A DNA stretch of 64,000 nucleotides from Trinickia acidisoli (GCF_017315725.1 NZ_JAFLRG010000001.1:248001-312000), one strand, 5' to 3'. Positions 26,450 to 35,218 are shown, numbered from the stretch's first letter. The notes: generated by a model from the sequence alone, not told the origin. Made by a program: numbers and translations.

Positions 26450-26863
26450 TTATGACGACTTCTCTCGCTTCGGCAGCGATTGCAATTGCGCGTAGTGTTT
26501 TTCGGCCCATAGCCAAACACCACAGAACGCGGCGCATAGGCTATGTCCGAGTTCGGTCAATTGATATTCGACGCGCGGAGGCACTTCGGGATAGACGGTG
26601 CGTGTGACGAACCCATCCTCTTCCATCTGCCGCAGTGTCTTGGTCAGCATCCGCTGACTGATGCCGCCGACGAGTTCCCCAACCCGCGTGAATCGCAGCA
26701 CGCCGTGTTGGGCGAGCACTTCGAGTACGCACATCGTCCATTTGTCCGCGACGCGGCCGATCACCTCCATGACGAGGTCGTCGAGCTCGGGCGTCGAGCG
26801 TTGGCCCGTCGGCGATTCGAAGACGACGGCGCGCCCCGCGGGTTTTTGTTTCGAAGCTGGCAT
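26450..26863 (-). CDS. HxlR family transcriptional regulator
   Basis: 137 aa. HxlR winged helix: MEVIGRVADKWTMCVLEVLA, RFTRVGELVGGISQRMLTKT, LRQMEEDGFVTRTVYPEVPP and VEYQLTELG. Divergent from an SDR oxidoreductase, the standard HxlR arrangement for redox or electrophile-inducible genes. Several Cys (C in MCVLE and CAAFCG) could be the sensors. Confidence 0.94.
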   Translation of the reverse strand: MPASKQKPAGRAVVFESPTGQRSTPELDDLVMEVIGRVADKWTMCVLEVLAQHGVLRFTRVGELVGGISQRMLTKTLRQMEEDGFVTRTVYPEVPPRVEYQLTELGHSLCAAFCGVWLWAEKHYAQLQSLPKREKSS

Positions 26864-26899
26864 GGCTGTTATCCGAGGTTGTTACTTACTATGATGTTC

Positions 26900-26922
26900 G
26901 TACGGCACAAAGCGGTGCCTAC
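26900..26922. promoter_or_regulatory. Near-palindrome, candidate HxlR operator
   Basis: GTACGGCAC-AAAGCG-GTGCCTAC; the right arm's complement GTAGGCAC equals the left arm apart from one inserted C. It sits between the divergent HxlR and SDR genes. Confidence 0.5.
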
Positions 26923-26997
26923 TTCCTAAATGAGAGTATTGGGTCTATTCTTGCGTCAGTCAACTACCGACCGACTGTCAACCGAAGGAGAGACACC

Positions 26998-27777
26998 ATG
27001 CAAGTGACCGGAAACACGATTCTCATCACGGGCGGAGGCTCCGGTATCGGGCGCGCATTGGCCGAGGCGTTTCATCGTCGCGGCAACGAAGTCATCATCG
27101 CGGGCCGGCGCGAGGATGTGCTGCGCAAAGTGGCCGATGCGAACCCCGGAATGAAAACGGCCGTGCTCGACGTGCAGGACCCACAAGGAATCGAGCGATT
27201 CGCCGCGCGGATGGCCGAGGCGTTCCCGAAGTTGAATGTCGTCGTCAACAACGCCGGCATGATGCAGGTCGAAAACTGGCGTACCGATCAGGTCGATCTG
27301 TCGACGGCGGAAGCGACGATCACGACGAATCTGCTCGCGCCGATTCGTCTGACGGCGGCGCTACTGCCGCAACTCAAGCGGCAAGCGAAGTCGACCGTCT
27401 TCACGGTCTCGTCGGGCTTGGCGTTTCTCACGCTCGCGCATACGCCCACGTACAGCGCGACGAAAGCCGCGATCCACGCGTTCAGCGACGCGCTGCGCTA
27501 TCAACTGCGCGATACGACCGTCGACGTAGTCGAGATCGCGCCGCCCTATGTGCAGACCGAACTGATGGGCGAGCAGCAGGCGAGCGATCCGCAAGCGATG
27601 CCGCTCGCGGCGTTCATCGACGAGGTCATGAGTATTCTCGAGACGCAGCCGAATGCGCGCGAGGTGCTCGTCAAGCGCGTCTATCCGCTCCGATTCGCGG
27701 CCGAGCAGGGATACGAGAAGTACATGGAGCAGTTCCACGCCTTCAACGACCACTTCGGCGCGGGGCTCGGAGTCTGA
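26998..27777 (+). CDS. Short-chain dehydrogenase/reductase (DltE-like)
   Basis: 259 aa; ATG after CGAAGGAGAGACACC. NAD(P)-binding TGGGSGIGRAL at residues 11-21, NNAG motif VVVNNAGMM, catalytic S in VFTVSSGLAF and Y-x-x-x-K in YSATKAAIH. The long C-terminal tail (ASDPQAMPLAAFIDEVMSIL ... FNDHFGAGLG) matches the DltE-type uncharacterised SDR subgroup. Controlled presumably by the divergent HxlR regulator. Substrate unknown. Confidence 0.94.
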   Translation: MQVTGNTILITGGGSGIGRALAEAFHRRGNEVIIAGRREDVLRKVADANPGMKTAVLDVQDPQGIERFAARMAEAFPKLNVVVNNAGMMQVENWRTDQVDLSTAEATITTNLLAPIRLTAALLPQLKRQAKSTVFTVSSGLAFLTLAHTPTYSATKAAIHAFSDALRYQLRDTTVDVVEIAPPYVQTELMGEQQASDPQAMPLAAFIDEVMSILETQPNAREVLVKRVYPLRFAAEQGYEKYMEQFHAFNDHFGAGLGV

Positions 27778-27842
27778 AAGCTTGAAGCGGCGTGCGCGTC
27801 GGCGGCGGGCGTCAGGCCTTGGGCTTGGCGCTCGTGAGCGGC

Positions 27843-28619
27843 TCACGATGCGCACGCTCGATCCCTCGCAGCATCGGCGTCGGCCTGGGTCTCATACGGA
27901 TGCACGACGGTCGCTTCCCGTAGGATGGATGCCGCATCGACACCAAGTGCCTCCCTAAGCCATGCCGCGCCTTGGGGCGTCACCTGTACCGCGCGCGACG
28001 ACTTCGACCGCATGAGCCATCCGCGCTCGCACAGCGCGGTCATCAAGCGCGCGCCGAGCGGCCCCGCAACGTGATGCTCGCGTTCGGTCCAATCGAGGCA
28101 TTGCCGCGCGATGCCGCGGCGGCCGGGCTTGATCGATGCGACCTCGAAGCCCATCCGCGCGAACCATTCGGCCCCGGCGGTCGTCACCTCATACCGCTTG
28201 TCGCCGGCATCGACGAGATAGCCGAGCGTGACGAGCGCTCGTGTGACGGCGACGCCAAGACGCCCCGCGAGATGGTCATAGCAGCAGCGGGCGAACAACA
28301 GCCGCTGCGCATCGGCACTCAAGGAACGGCGTCGGGCTTGGATCTCGGGCCCGATGGAGGCGAGCGTTTCGAGCGCGACGGCCACGTGCGAGCCCGCCAA
28401 TCGATAGTAGCGATGCCGCCCCTCCGATTCCACCGTCAGCAGTCCCCCGGCCAGCAACTTCGCAAGGTGTGAGCTCGCCGTCTGCGCCGTGATGCCGGCC
28501 GCGAACGCGAGCTCGCTCGCGGGGCGCGCGCGACCGTCGATGAGCGCGATCAACATGGCGGCGCGCGCCGGATCGGCGATGAGAAAAGCGGCTGAGGTGA
28601 TATTCGGTTGCAGATTCAT
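27843..28619 (-). CDS. ArsR family winged-helix regulator with C-terminal extension
   Basis: 258 aa from MNLQPNITSAAF (28619), preceded by GATGGAGCCAGCCGC; the longer upstream frame runs into the divergent gene. The first 95 residues are an ArsR helix-turn-helix (ARAAMLIALIDGRARPASEL, GITAQTASSHLAKLLAGGLL, RHRYYRLAG). A 160-residue extension (WFARMGFEVASIKPGRRGIA, CLDWTEREHHVAGPLGARLM) is typical of the larger regulators found beside efflux genes. No metal-binding ELCVCDL motif, so not an arsenic sensor. Confidence 0.9.
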   Translation of the reverse strand: MNLQPNITSAAFLIADPARAAMLIALIDGRARPASELAFAAGITAQTASSHLAKLLAGGLLTVESEGRHRYYRLAGSHVAVALETLASIGPEIQARRRSLSADAQRLLFARCCYDHLAGRLGVAVTRALVTLGYLVDAGDKRYEVTTAGAEWFARMGFEVASIKPGRRGIARQCLDWTEREHHVAGPLGARLMTALCERGWLMRSKSSRAVQVTPQGAAWLREALGVDAASILREATVVHPYETQADADAARDRACAS

Positions 28620-28685
28620 GCGGCTGGCTCCATCTAGCGTCGCCACGATACGGTCACCAAGATAGCAGCAAACGCCTGCGGACGA

Positions 28686-28701
28686 TTCGATACGCATCGA
28701 A
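28686..28701. promoter_or_regulatory. Inverted repeat, candidate ArsR-type operator
   Basis: TTCGAT-ACGC-ATCGAA, perfect 6-bp arms, in the intergenic region between the divergent ArsR-type gene and the DHA2 transporter. Confidence 0.5.
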
Positions 28702-28761
28702 GCATATGGCAGGGCCGCGCGCCTAGACTCGCCGCCATGACATGGATCTTGGAGGTACGCG

Positions 28762-28809
28762 GTGAACGATTGGAACGACAACGCGCAAGCGGCCGGGTAT
28801 CGGCGATGA
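28762..28809 (+). CDS. Possible 15-aa leader ORF coupled to the MFS start
   Basis: GTG at 28762 is preceded by a strong GGAGGT (28751-28756). The reading frame VNDWNDNAQAAGYRR ends in TGA at 28807-28809, which overlaps the next ATG as ATGA. This is the only strong ribosome site before the transporter, so translation of the transporter may depend on re-initiation after the leader. It could also be a decayed gene start. Confidence 0.4.
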   Translation: MNDWNDNAQAAGYRR

Positions 28810-30203
28810 CGGTCGCGACAACAGCCGCTGCGATAGCCGATACGCGCGCACAAAGCCGGCGCGTTCGCGCCGCCACGAGCGTCAGCTATTTCATCGTTCT
28901 GCTCGATACGTCGATCGTGAACGTCGCGCTCGACCGAATCTCGACGGCACTGTCGATTTCGATCGACGGCCTGCAATGGGTGACGAATGCCTACACGCTC
29001 GTGTTCGCGGCCCTGCTGCTGACGGGCGGTACGCTCGGCGATCGTTTAGGAGCCCGAAGCGTTTATTTAGCAGGACTTACGATATTCACGATGGCGTCGG
29101 CGGCATGCGGTTTCGCGACGAGTTTGCCGATGCTCGTTACTGCCCGCGCCGTCCAGGGTATTGGCGCGGCTATGCTCGTGCCGTGCTCGCTCAAGCTTAT
29201 CAACCAAGCCTGCCCGAACCCCGAGGCGCGCGCTCGCGCGATCGGGCTGTGGGTCGGCTGCGGCGGTGTTGCGATGGCAGCGGGCCCCGTGATCGGCGGT
29301 GTGCTCATTCATCTGTTCGATTGGCGCAGCATCTTTTTCGTCAACGTCCCCGTGGGGGTGGCCGGCATCGTCATGACCTGCCGCGTCACTCGCGACGTGC
29401 CGGCACAGTCGGCACGCCGTTTCGACCCGGCGGGACAACTTGCCGCGATCGTCGCGCTGGCGGCGTTGATCGGTGTCCTCATTGAAGGCGGCCCGTTTGG
29501 CTGGCGCTCGCCGATCGTCATGGGTGGCATGATCGTCGCCGCGTTCGCGGGGGTGAGTTTCTTCATCATCGAATCGCGCGCCACGGACGCGATGTTGCCG
29601 TTGTCGCTGTTTCGCAGCGGCGTATTCGCCGGTTCGACGTTCGTTTCGATGGCTTCGGCGTTCGTCTTCTACGGATTACTGTTTGTCGCGAGCCTTTACT
29701 ATCAGCGCGTGCGCGCGTATTCGCCGCTCTCGACCGGGCTCGCGTTATTGCCGATGACGACGATGGTGGCCGGCGGCGGCCTTCTTTCGAATCGACTGGC
29801 GAGCTTGGGCGGGCCGCGCGCGTCGATGTGCATCGCATTCGGTCTGTACGCAGCCGGTGCGTTCACACTGATCGTGCTCGTTTCGGGCGCGCCGAATTGG
29901 GCGGCTATCGTGCCGCTCGTCGCGATCGGGCTTGCCGCCGGATATGTCACGCCGGCTGCGACGGCGCCCGCGCTCGCCACGGTCGAGCATCGTCATGCCG
30001 GTATTGCAGCGGCCGTGCTGAACTCGGCGCGGCAATCGGGCGCGGCGCTCGGCGTGGCCGTGTTCGGCTCCGTGATCGGCGCGGGCATGCCGTTCGTCGT
30101 CGCGATGCGCCTGGTACTGTGCGGCGCCGCCACGATGGCGATCGTCGCGGCGCTCGTGTGGTGGATGGCGACGACCGTGCGGCGGCAGCGAATTAGGAAA
30201 TAA
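28806..30203 (+). CDS. MFS drug efflux transporter, DHA2/EmrB-QacA type (14 TM)
   Basis: The start preferred is ATG 28806 (MTVATTAAAIAD, 465 aa), overlapping the leader stop; an in-frame ATG at 28737 has no ribosome site. Fourteen hydrophobic segments. Motif D1 FIVLLDTSIVNVALDRIS and motif A GGTLGDRLGARSVYLAGL are DHA2 signatures, with motif C-like GPVIGGVLIHLFDWRSIFFV. Exports drugs or toxic metabolites by proton antiport. Divergent from an ArsR-type regulator, presumably its repressor. Confidence 0.9.
   Translation: MTVATTAAAIADTRAQSRRVRAATSVSYFIVLLDTSIVNVALDRISTALSISIDGLQWVTNAYTLVFAALLLTGGTLGDRLGARSVYLAGLTIFTMASAACGFATSLPMLVTARAVQGIGAAMLVPCSLKLINQACPNPEARARAIGLWVGCGGVAMAAGPVIGGVLIHLFDWRSIFFVNVPVGVAGIVMTCRVTRDVPAQSARRFDPAGQLAAIVALAALIGVLIEGGPFGWRSPIVMGGMIVAAFAGVSFFIIESRATDAMLPLSLFRSGVFAGSTFVSMASAFVFYGLLFVASLYYQRVRAYSPLSTGLALLPMTTMVAGGGLLSNRLASLGGPRASMCIAFGLYAAGAFTLIVLVSGAPNWAAIVPLVAIGLAAGYVTPAATAPALATVEHRHAGIAAAVLNSARQSGAALGVAVFGSVIGAGMPFVVAMRLVLCGAATMAIVAALVWWMATTVRRQRIRK
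29046..29058 (+). repeat. Dispersed motif TTAGGA-NN-CCGAA, copy 1
   Basis: TTAGGAGCCCGAA, inside the DHA2 gene, in frame as TTA GGA GCC CGA A.., so it spends a rare TTA leucine codon. Confidence 0.5.
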
Positions 30204-30301
30204 TGCCGCACCTCATGTGATCGAAGATCGGCGGATCGCTCAATGCGCTTGGACGGTGCGAATAACGCACGACGCTGCTCGAATTCCGCTCATGTTTTAA
30301 C

Positions 30302-30343
30302 TTGATAACCGTCAATTTCATTATTCGCGTCGAACAGTACGAT
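30302..30343 (+). promoter_or_regulatory. FNR/NNR/DNR-type box plus spaced -10 element
   Basis: TTGAT-AACC-GTCAA at 30302-30315 matches the Crp/Fnr-family box TTGAT-N4-(A/G)TCAA. The hexamer TACGAT (30338-30343) is centred 32 bp downstream, exactly the spacing of an activator centred at -41.5 to the -10. Predicted start of transcription about 30350, reading toward nirK. Confidence 0.62.
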
Positions 30344-30433
30344 TTGTCGTGTGGAGATGCGCATCGCGTGACGTCGATCGTCTCGCGCGCGAAGGATTCC
30401 GATTCGTCTTGGTGGGCGGAGTAGGAAAATTAA

Positions 30434-30446
30434 TTAGGAATCCGAA
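30434..30446 (+). repeat. Dispersed motif TTAGGA-NN-CCGAA, copy 2
   Basis: TTAGGAATCCGAA in the nirK leader; identical over 13 bp to the copy at 49503. Confidence 0.5.
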
Positions 30447-30646
30447 ACGATCCATGCATTCGACGACGGAGCAGGCCCGCGCAACGGACGCGGCGAAGCA
30501 CCTGACCGGCTGCGATTCAAAGGCGACGTCCGCATGGCGGAGGCGCTCGCCTTCAGAGCGCCGGCATCGACTGTCACGGTACGCGTAGGCCGCGTGTCGT
30601 GCTTCGGGCCGGTCACGAAGAAGATCATTCGGTTATGGAGCACAGC

Positions 30647-32152
30647 ATGTGCAAGTTCCGTGTCATCGCCCCTCTTTATGTCGCTGTCGCATTACTCGCA
30701 GCCGCCGGCCCCACCTTCAGTCTTGCCGCCGCGCCCGCCTCGATTCCGATGGCGCCGGCTGCCTCTCCTGCCGGCGTGCAAGGCAGAGTCGGACACTTCG
30801 TACTGCGAACGAATATCGCGGACGGCAGGCTTGTTTATGAGGACGAGCGTGGCCACGTCGACCCGGATCTCAAAGTGCAAGTCGGCGACACCGTGGAGAT
30901 CACCGTCGCGAGCACCGAAGGGGCGGAGCACGACATCACGTTCCCCGATCTGAACGTTGCTTCGAAGCGATTCAGCGGTGCCACTGGTCCAGCGACGCTG
31001 CGTTTCGTTGCATCGCGCGCAGGCGAGTTTCCCTATTTTTGCAGTGTCTCCGGCCATCGTGAGGCAGGCATGGAGGGTAAGCTGATCGTCGCGGGCGGTG
31101 TCGCCACGCCCGTCTCGGCGCGTGGCGATGTCGGCGGTGCCGAGCCTGCTGCGGCGCACGGAAGTATGGATGGTCACGCGATGCCGATGCCCGCTGTGTA
31201 CGCAGCACCGACGGCTGTATTGCCGGCTCGGCCCGATGCCGTCAGCGTGGCGGGCGATCCCGCCGCCGTGCCGCCGCCGATTGGCGTGCGTCCGCCCGAG
31301 ACGATCAAGTACCGTATCGAAACCGACGAAGTCACGGGCCAGCTCGATGACGGCACCACGTTCACGTATTGGACCTTCGACAAGAAAGTACCGGGGCCGA
31401 TGCTGCGTGCCCGCGTGGGCGACACGGTCGAGCTGACGCTTTCGAATTCGTCGACGAGCAAGATGACGCATTCGATCGACCTGCATGCCGTGACCGGGGC
31501 GATGGGCGGCGGCGCGGATACGCAAGTGGCACCAGGACAGCAAAAAACGATCACGTTCAAGGCGATGCACCCGGGCTTGTTCGTCTACCACTGCGCGACG
31601 CCGCTCGTGCCCGAGCACATCGCGGCCGGCATGTACGGCATGATTCTGATCGAGCCCGCGGGTGGCCTGCCGAAAGTCGATAGGGAGTACTACGTCATGC
31701 AGGGCGAGATGTACACGAGCCAGCCGTTCGGCGCGCATGTTCATCAGCAAGTCGACATGGCGAAGCTGTCGGCCGAGCAGCCTGAGTACTACGTGTTCAA
31801 CGGCGCCGTCGGTTCTCTGACGAAGACGCACGAGTTGGTGGCCGAGGTGGGACAGACCGTGCGTATCTATTTCGGCGTTGGGGGGCCCAACAAGGTGTCG
31901 TCGTTCCACATCGTCGGCGGTGTGTTCGATACCGTCTACGAAGACGGCTCGCTGAGCGGCGTCAAGCACGACGTGCAAACCACACTGGTGCCGCCGGGTG
32001 CGGCGGCGATCGTCGAGATGAAGATGCGATATCCGGGCAAGTACATGCTCGTCGATCATGCGCTCACGCGTGCGAGCAAGGGTCTCGTCGGAGTGCTCGA
32101 CGTTTCGGGCACGCCCGATCCGGCCATCTACCACGTCGGGTCGACGCAATGA
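30647..32152 (+). CDS. nirK: Copper-containing nitrite reductase with fused N-terminal cupredoxin
   Basis: 501 aa; ATG 30647 after GGAG. Signal peptide about residues 1-27. N-terminal cupredoxin (about 45-150) with a complete type 1 copper set H95, C132, H137, M142 (YFCSVSGHREAGM). After a Pro/Ala/Met linker comes a two-domain CuNIR: type 1 H275, C316, H324, M329; type 2 H280, H315, H471; catalytic D278 (THSIDLH) and H421 (SSFHIVGG). The SSFH and LVDH text resembles AniA-like class II enzymes. It reduces nitrite to NO in the periplasm; the extra cupredoxin recalls the Hyphomicrobium-type fusion and probably acts as built-in electron relay. No nor or nap genes are in view. Confidence 0.95.
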   Translation: MCKFRVIAPLYVAVALLAAAGPTFSLAAAPASIPMAPAASPAGVQGRVGHFVLRTNIADGRLVYEDERGHVDPDLKVQVGDTVEITVASTEGAEHDITFPDLNVASKRFSGATGPATLRFVASRAGEFPYFCSVSGHREAGMEGKLIVAGGVATPVSARGDVGGAEPAAAHGSMDGHAMPMPAVYAAPTAVLPARPDAVSVAGDPAAVPPPIGVRPPETIKYRIETDEVTGQLDDGTTFTYWTFDKKVPGPMLRARVGDTVELTLSNSSTSKMTHSIDLHAVTGAMGGGADTQVAPGQQKTITFKAMHPGLFVYHCATPLVPEHIAAGMYGMILIEPAGGLPKVDREYYVMQGEMYTSQPFGAHVHQQVDMAKLSAEQPEYYVFNGAVGSLTKTHELVAEVGQTVRIYFGVGGPNKVSSFHIVGGVFDTVYEDGSLSGVKHDVQTTLVPPGAAAIVEMKMRYPGKYMLVDHALTRASKGLVGVLDVSGTPDPAIYHVGSTQ

Positions 32153-32325
32153 GGCTGCGACGGGCTTGACGAAGCCCATCTCCGAGCGGGCGCCAGCTAG
32201 GCAGTATGACTTCGCGTGAGGTAGGGCTGGCCCGCCGTGAGGAATCAAACGCGGGTTAGCATTGCTGCCAGAGCCGCACGGTGTGGACGGTGCCACACCC
32301 GGCGATTTCCCGCGCGGAGGCCAGC

Positions 32326-33453
32326 ATGGAATACGATAGCACTTTGTACGTCGGCCTGGACGTCCACAAGGACTCGATCACGGTCGCCTACGCGCCCGGC
32401 TCGGGCGAGGTCGAACTGTTCGGCAAGATCGGTACGACGCAGGCCGACATCGATCGCCTGTGCAAACGCCTGCAGTCCAAAGCGCGCCAAATACGCATCG
32501 TCTATGAGGCCGGCCCGTGCGGCTATGGTCTCTACCGTCAGCTTGTGCGGAAGGGTTTCGAGTGCATGGTGTGCGCACCGTCACTGATTCCCAGAAAGCC
32601 CGGCGAGCGCGTCAAGACGGACCGACGCGACGCCGTGAAGCTGGTCCGGCTGGTCCGTACCGGCGACCTGTCGGCAGTGTACGTGCCCACCGTAGAGGAT
32701 GAAGCGTTCCGCGATCTGGCACGTGCATGGGTAAGCGCCAAAGACGATATGAAGCGTGCGCGACAACGGCTGAAGGCTTTTCTGCTCTCGCATGGCGTGC
32801 GCTACACGGGTCGGGCCGACTGGGGTCCGGCACACCGACGCTGGTTGAGCGCGTTCTCGTTCGGCAATCTTTGGCAGCAACTGGCACTCGACGAACTTCG
32901 GCGCACGATCGAGGACCGTCTCGCGCAATGCAGGCGTCTCGAAGCCGCCCTGCGTGAGGCGGTCCTCGACTGGCGCTTCTATCCGGCTGTACTGGGCTTA
33001 CAGACTATGCGCGGTGTGCAGTTCACGACCGCCGTGGGCATGCTCGCCGAACTGGGCGATCTCTCACGCTTCGCGCACCCGCGCCAACTGATGGCCTGGC
33101 TCGGCGTTACCCCGTCAGAACATTCCTCCGGTAACAAACGGCGCCTGGGCAGCATCACCAAGACGGGTAACAGCTATGCAAGAAAGTTGTTGGTCGAGGC
33201 CGCCTGGAGCTACCGGCATCCGGCACGCGTGAGCCCCGAGATCCAGCACCGACATGAAGGCATCCCCAAGCCCATCATCGATCGTGCCTGGGACGCGCAG
33301 GTGCGACTGTGCCGGCGCTATCGCAAGCTGGCTGCGCGTGGCAAGAACGCGAACGTCACGGTGGTTGCCGTGGCCCGCGAACTGGCCGGTTTCATCTGGG
33401 ATATCAGCCGGCTGGCGATGTCGCTCGCTGTACCGCGCGAGGTGCATGAGTAA
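32326..33453 (+). CDS. IS110-family transposase (DEDD)
   Basis: 375 aa; ATG 32326 after CGCGGAGGCCAGC. The RuvC-like DEDD set is visible: D12 ([10 protein letters not shown]), E61 ([10 protein letters not shown]), D99 and D102 ([10 protein letters not shown]). The C-terminal Tnp_20 domain has [12 protein letters not shown] and the serine motif [19 protein letters not shown]. Length and all motifs are intact, so it may be active. IS110 transposases are guided by a bridge RNA from the noncoding ends. Confidence 0.95.
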   Translation: MEYDSTLYVGLDVHKDSITVAYAPGSGEVELFGKIGTTQADIDRLCKRLQSKARQIRIVYEAGPCGYGLYRQLVRKGFECMVCAPSLIPRKPGERVKTDRRDAVKLVRLVRTGDLSAVYVPTVEDEAFRDLARAWVSAKDDMKRARQRLKAFLLSHGVRYTGRADWGPAHRRWLSAFSFGNLWQQLALDELRRTIEDRLAQCRRLEAALREAVLDWRFYPAVLGLQTMRGVQFTTAVGMLAELGDLSRFAHPRQLMAWLGVTPSEHSSGNKRRLGSITKTGNSYARKLLVEAAWSYRHPARVSPEIQHRHEGIPKPIIDRAWDAQVRLCRRYRKLAARGKNANVTVVAVARELAGFIWDISRLAMSLAVPREVHE

Positions 33454-33499
33454 TGCAACACCTGACCTTCCCTAACCACTGAAGAGTTTCCTGAAGGCG

Positions 33500-33540
33500 G
33501 CGTAGTCCGGGTACGCGAGTAATCCGCGAGTGGACTACGC
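33500..33540 (+). other. Strong hairpin in IS110 right flank, candidate bridge-RNA element
   Basis: GCGTAGTCC (33500-33508) pairs with GGACTACGC (33532-33540) around a 23-nt loop. It lies about 45 nt after the transposase stop, in the noncoding flank where IS1111-subgroup elements encode their bridge RNA. Assignment to an RNA is inference. Confidence 0.35.
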
Positions 33541-33731
33541 AATGGACAAAATCCGATTTGCGACGCTAGATAGCGGCAGGCTCGTTGGGCGGACCTCTGT
33601 AATGCGGTAGCCAACCCGCGAATATCAGTGTGATCCACCGTCGGGATTTACTGCTACGTCGCCCTCAGGAAATTCACGTGACATGTACTCGAGAAGCTAA
33701 AAACCGATCCCCATTGACACGCGAAGTCATA

Positions 33732-35039
33732 TCAGTTCACGAGCCCGAACGTTTGCAGCAAGAGCACGACGTTGAGCGCGAGAATCACGACGGTCGCCGC
33801 TATGGCGGCGGCCGTCACGCGCCGGCTGTTGACGAACGCGCCCATGATGTCGCGCCGGCTCGTGACGATCACGAGGGCGATCATCGGCACGGGCAGCGCG
33901 AAGCTGAGCACGACTTGGCTGTAGAGCAGCGTATCGGTGGCGTTCACGCCGAGCGCCGCGACGACGAACGCCGGCGCCATCGTCAACAGGCGGCGCAGCC
34001 CGATGGGAATGCGAAAGCCGACGAATCCTTGCATCACCATCTGTCCCGCCATCGTCCCGACGACCGAACTGGAAATGCCCGAAGCCAACAGCGACACGAG
34101 AAAGACCGCGGCCGCGCCGGCGCCGAGCAGCGGCGTGAGGCTTCGATAGGCGGTTTCGATTTCGGCGATGTCGCTGTGGCCGGCATGAAACGCGCCCGAT
34201 GCCATGATGACCATCGCCATGTTGGCGAGCCCCGCGACCGAGAGCGCGATCACGACCTCGCGATTCGAAAAGCGCAACAGCTTGCGCTGTGCAGCGTCGT
34301 TACGCGTCGGCGCGCGATTTTGCGTGAGACCCGAGTGCAGATAGATCGCGTGCGGCATGACAGTCGCGCCGAGAATGCCGACGGCGACCGACAAGGCGCC
34401 GGGGCCTCGTAACTGCGGCACCAACGTGCCGTAGGCCGCGGCATGCCAGTTCACGTCGACGAGCAACAACTCGATTACATAGGCGAGCGCCACGGTGCCG
34501 ATCAATGCGCCGACGATGAGCTCGAGCGGGCGAAAACCTTGACGCTCGGCGGTGAGAATCGCGTAGGTGACGATTCCGGTCAGACCCATGCCGACGATCA
34601 GCGGCACGTGCAGCAACAGCGACAAGCCGAGCGCACCGCCGAGAAATTCGGCGAGATCGGTCGCCATCGCGGCGATTTCGCTGATGCCCCACATTGCGTA
34701 CACGACGGGCGGGGGGAAATGGGCACGGCTGATTTCGGCGAGATTGCGGTGCGTGACGATGCCGAGCTTCGCCGACAAACCTTGGAACAGCATGGCGATC
34801 ACGTTGGCGGCGAGCACGACCCAGAGGAGCGAGTAGCCGTACTTGGCGCCGGCTTGCAGGTTCGTCGCGAAGTTACCGGGATCGACATAGGCGATCGATG
34901 CGACGACAGCCGGCCCGGCAAACAGCAGGGCGGCGCGCAGCCGGGCGATGGGGCTGCGTGCGCCACGGCCGGCGAGGGCGTCGCCGATCGCGAGCGTCGT
35001 TCGCTCGCTCAATCCCAATTGCATCTGCGCAGTCGTCAT
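33732..35039 (-). CDS. mntH: Nramp family divalent metal transporter
   Basis: 435 aa; start preceded by GAGGTGCGCC. The TM1 metal-binding motif is AYVDPGNFATNLQAG, TM6 has TVMPHAIYLHSG, and 11 hydrophobic segments are present. MntH-type proteins import Mn(II), and Fe(II), with protons. The upstream 180 bp is strongly AT-rich and contains a GATA-N5-TATC dyad, consistent with metal-dependent repression. The IS110 element ends just beyond its stop. Confidence 0.95.
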   Translation of the reverse strand: MTTAQMQLGLSERTTLAIGDALAGRGARSPIARLRAALLFAGPAVVASIAYVDPGNFATNLQAGAKYGYSLLWVVLAANVIAMLFQGLSAKLGIVTHRNLAEISRAHFPPPVVYAMWGISEIAAMATDLAEFLGGALGLSLLLHVPLIVGMGLTGIVTYAILTAERQGFRPLELIVGALIGTVALAYVIELLLVDVNWHAAAYGTLVPQLRGPGALSVAVGILGATVMPHAIYLHSGLTQNRAPTRNDAAQRKLLRFSNREVVIALSVAGLANMAMVIMASGAFHAGHSDIAEIETAYRSLTPLLGAGAAAVFLVSLLASGISSSVVGTMAGQMVMQGFVGFRIPIGLRRLLTMAPAFVVAALGVNATDTLLYSQVVLSFALPVPMIALVIVTSRRDIMGAFVNSRRVTAAAIAATVVILALNVVLLLQTFGLVN

Positions 35040-35073
35040 GGCGCACCTCAGTGGTCTGGTTCTCAGCGCTCAT

Positions 35074-35086
35074 GATAAAAGCTATC
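35074..35086 (-). promoter_or_regulatory. AT-rich dyad upstream of mntH, candidate metal-regulator site
   Basis: GATAAAAGCTATC: GATA and TATC arms around 5 nt, 35 bp upstream of the mntH start, embedded in an AT-rich run (35071-35140). Resembles but does not match a Fur or MntR box. Confidence 0.35.
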
Positions 35087-35218
35087 GATTTTTTAAATAA
35101 AATTGTATTTGTTAATCATTCCCATACAGGTACGCCGCGATGGGTGTCGATTGGGGCTTCGACCTGCTGTCGTTCACCGATGAATTTTTTCAATTTGTTT
35201 TCGTTTTGGTGGGGTGGA

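Larger units (their letters stand above)
30204..30646 (+). other. AT-rich leader region of the nitrite reductase gene
   Basis: About 440 bp without a convincing gene. It holds the FNR/NNR-type box, one copy of the TTAGGA-NN-CCGAA motif (30434), and a weak 44-codon ORF at 30454-30588 (MHSTTEQARATDAAKHLTG, TAG stop) preceded by AGGAA. If transcription starts near 30350, the nirK mRNA has a leader of roughly 300 nt. Confidence 0.5.
32180..33690 (+). mobile_element. IS110-family insertion sequence (ends not determined)
   Basis: A complete IS110-type transposase lies between nirK and mntH, flanked by about 170 bp (left) and 278 bp (right) of noncoding DNA. IS110 elements lack conventional terminal inverted repeats and make no clear target duplication, so the boundaries given are approximate. 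A 7-bp-arm hairpin GGTGTGG-ACGGTG-CCACACC lies at 32280-32299, just before the transposase, and a 9-bp-arm hairpin lies after it. Confidence 0.6.

Noticed and set aside
30454..30588. 44-codon ORF in the nirK leader
   Set aside because: Weak ribosome site, no family or hydrophobic pattern; kept only as a remark.
30692..32296. 534-aa minus-strand ORF
   Set aside because: Antisense to nirK, whose copper ligands and signal peptide are all visible.
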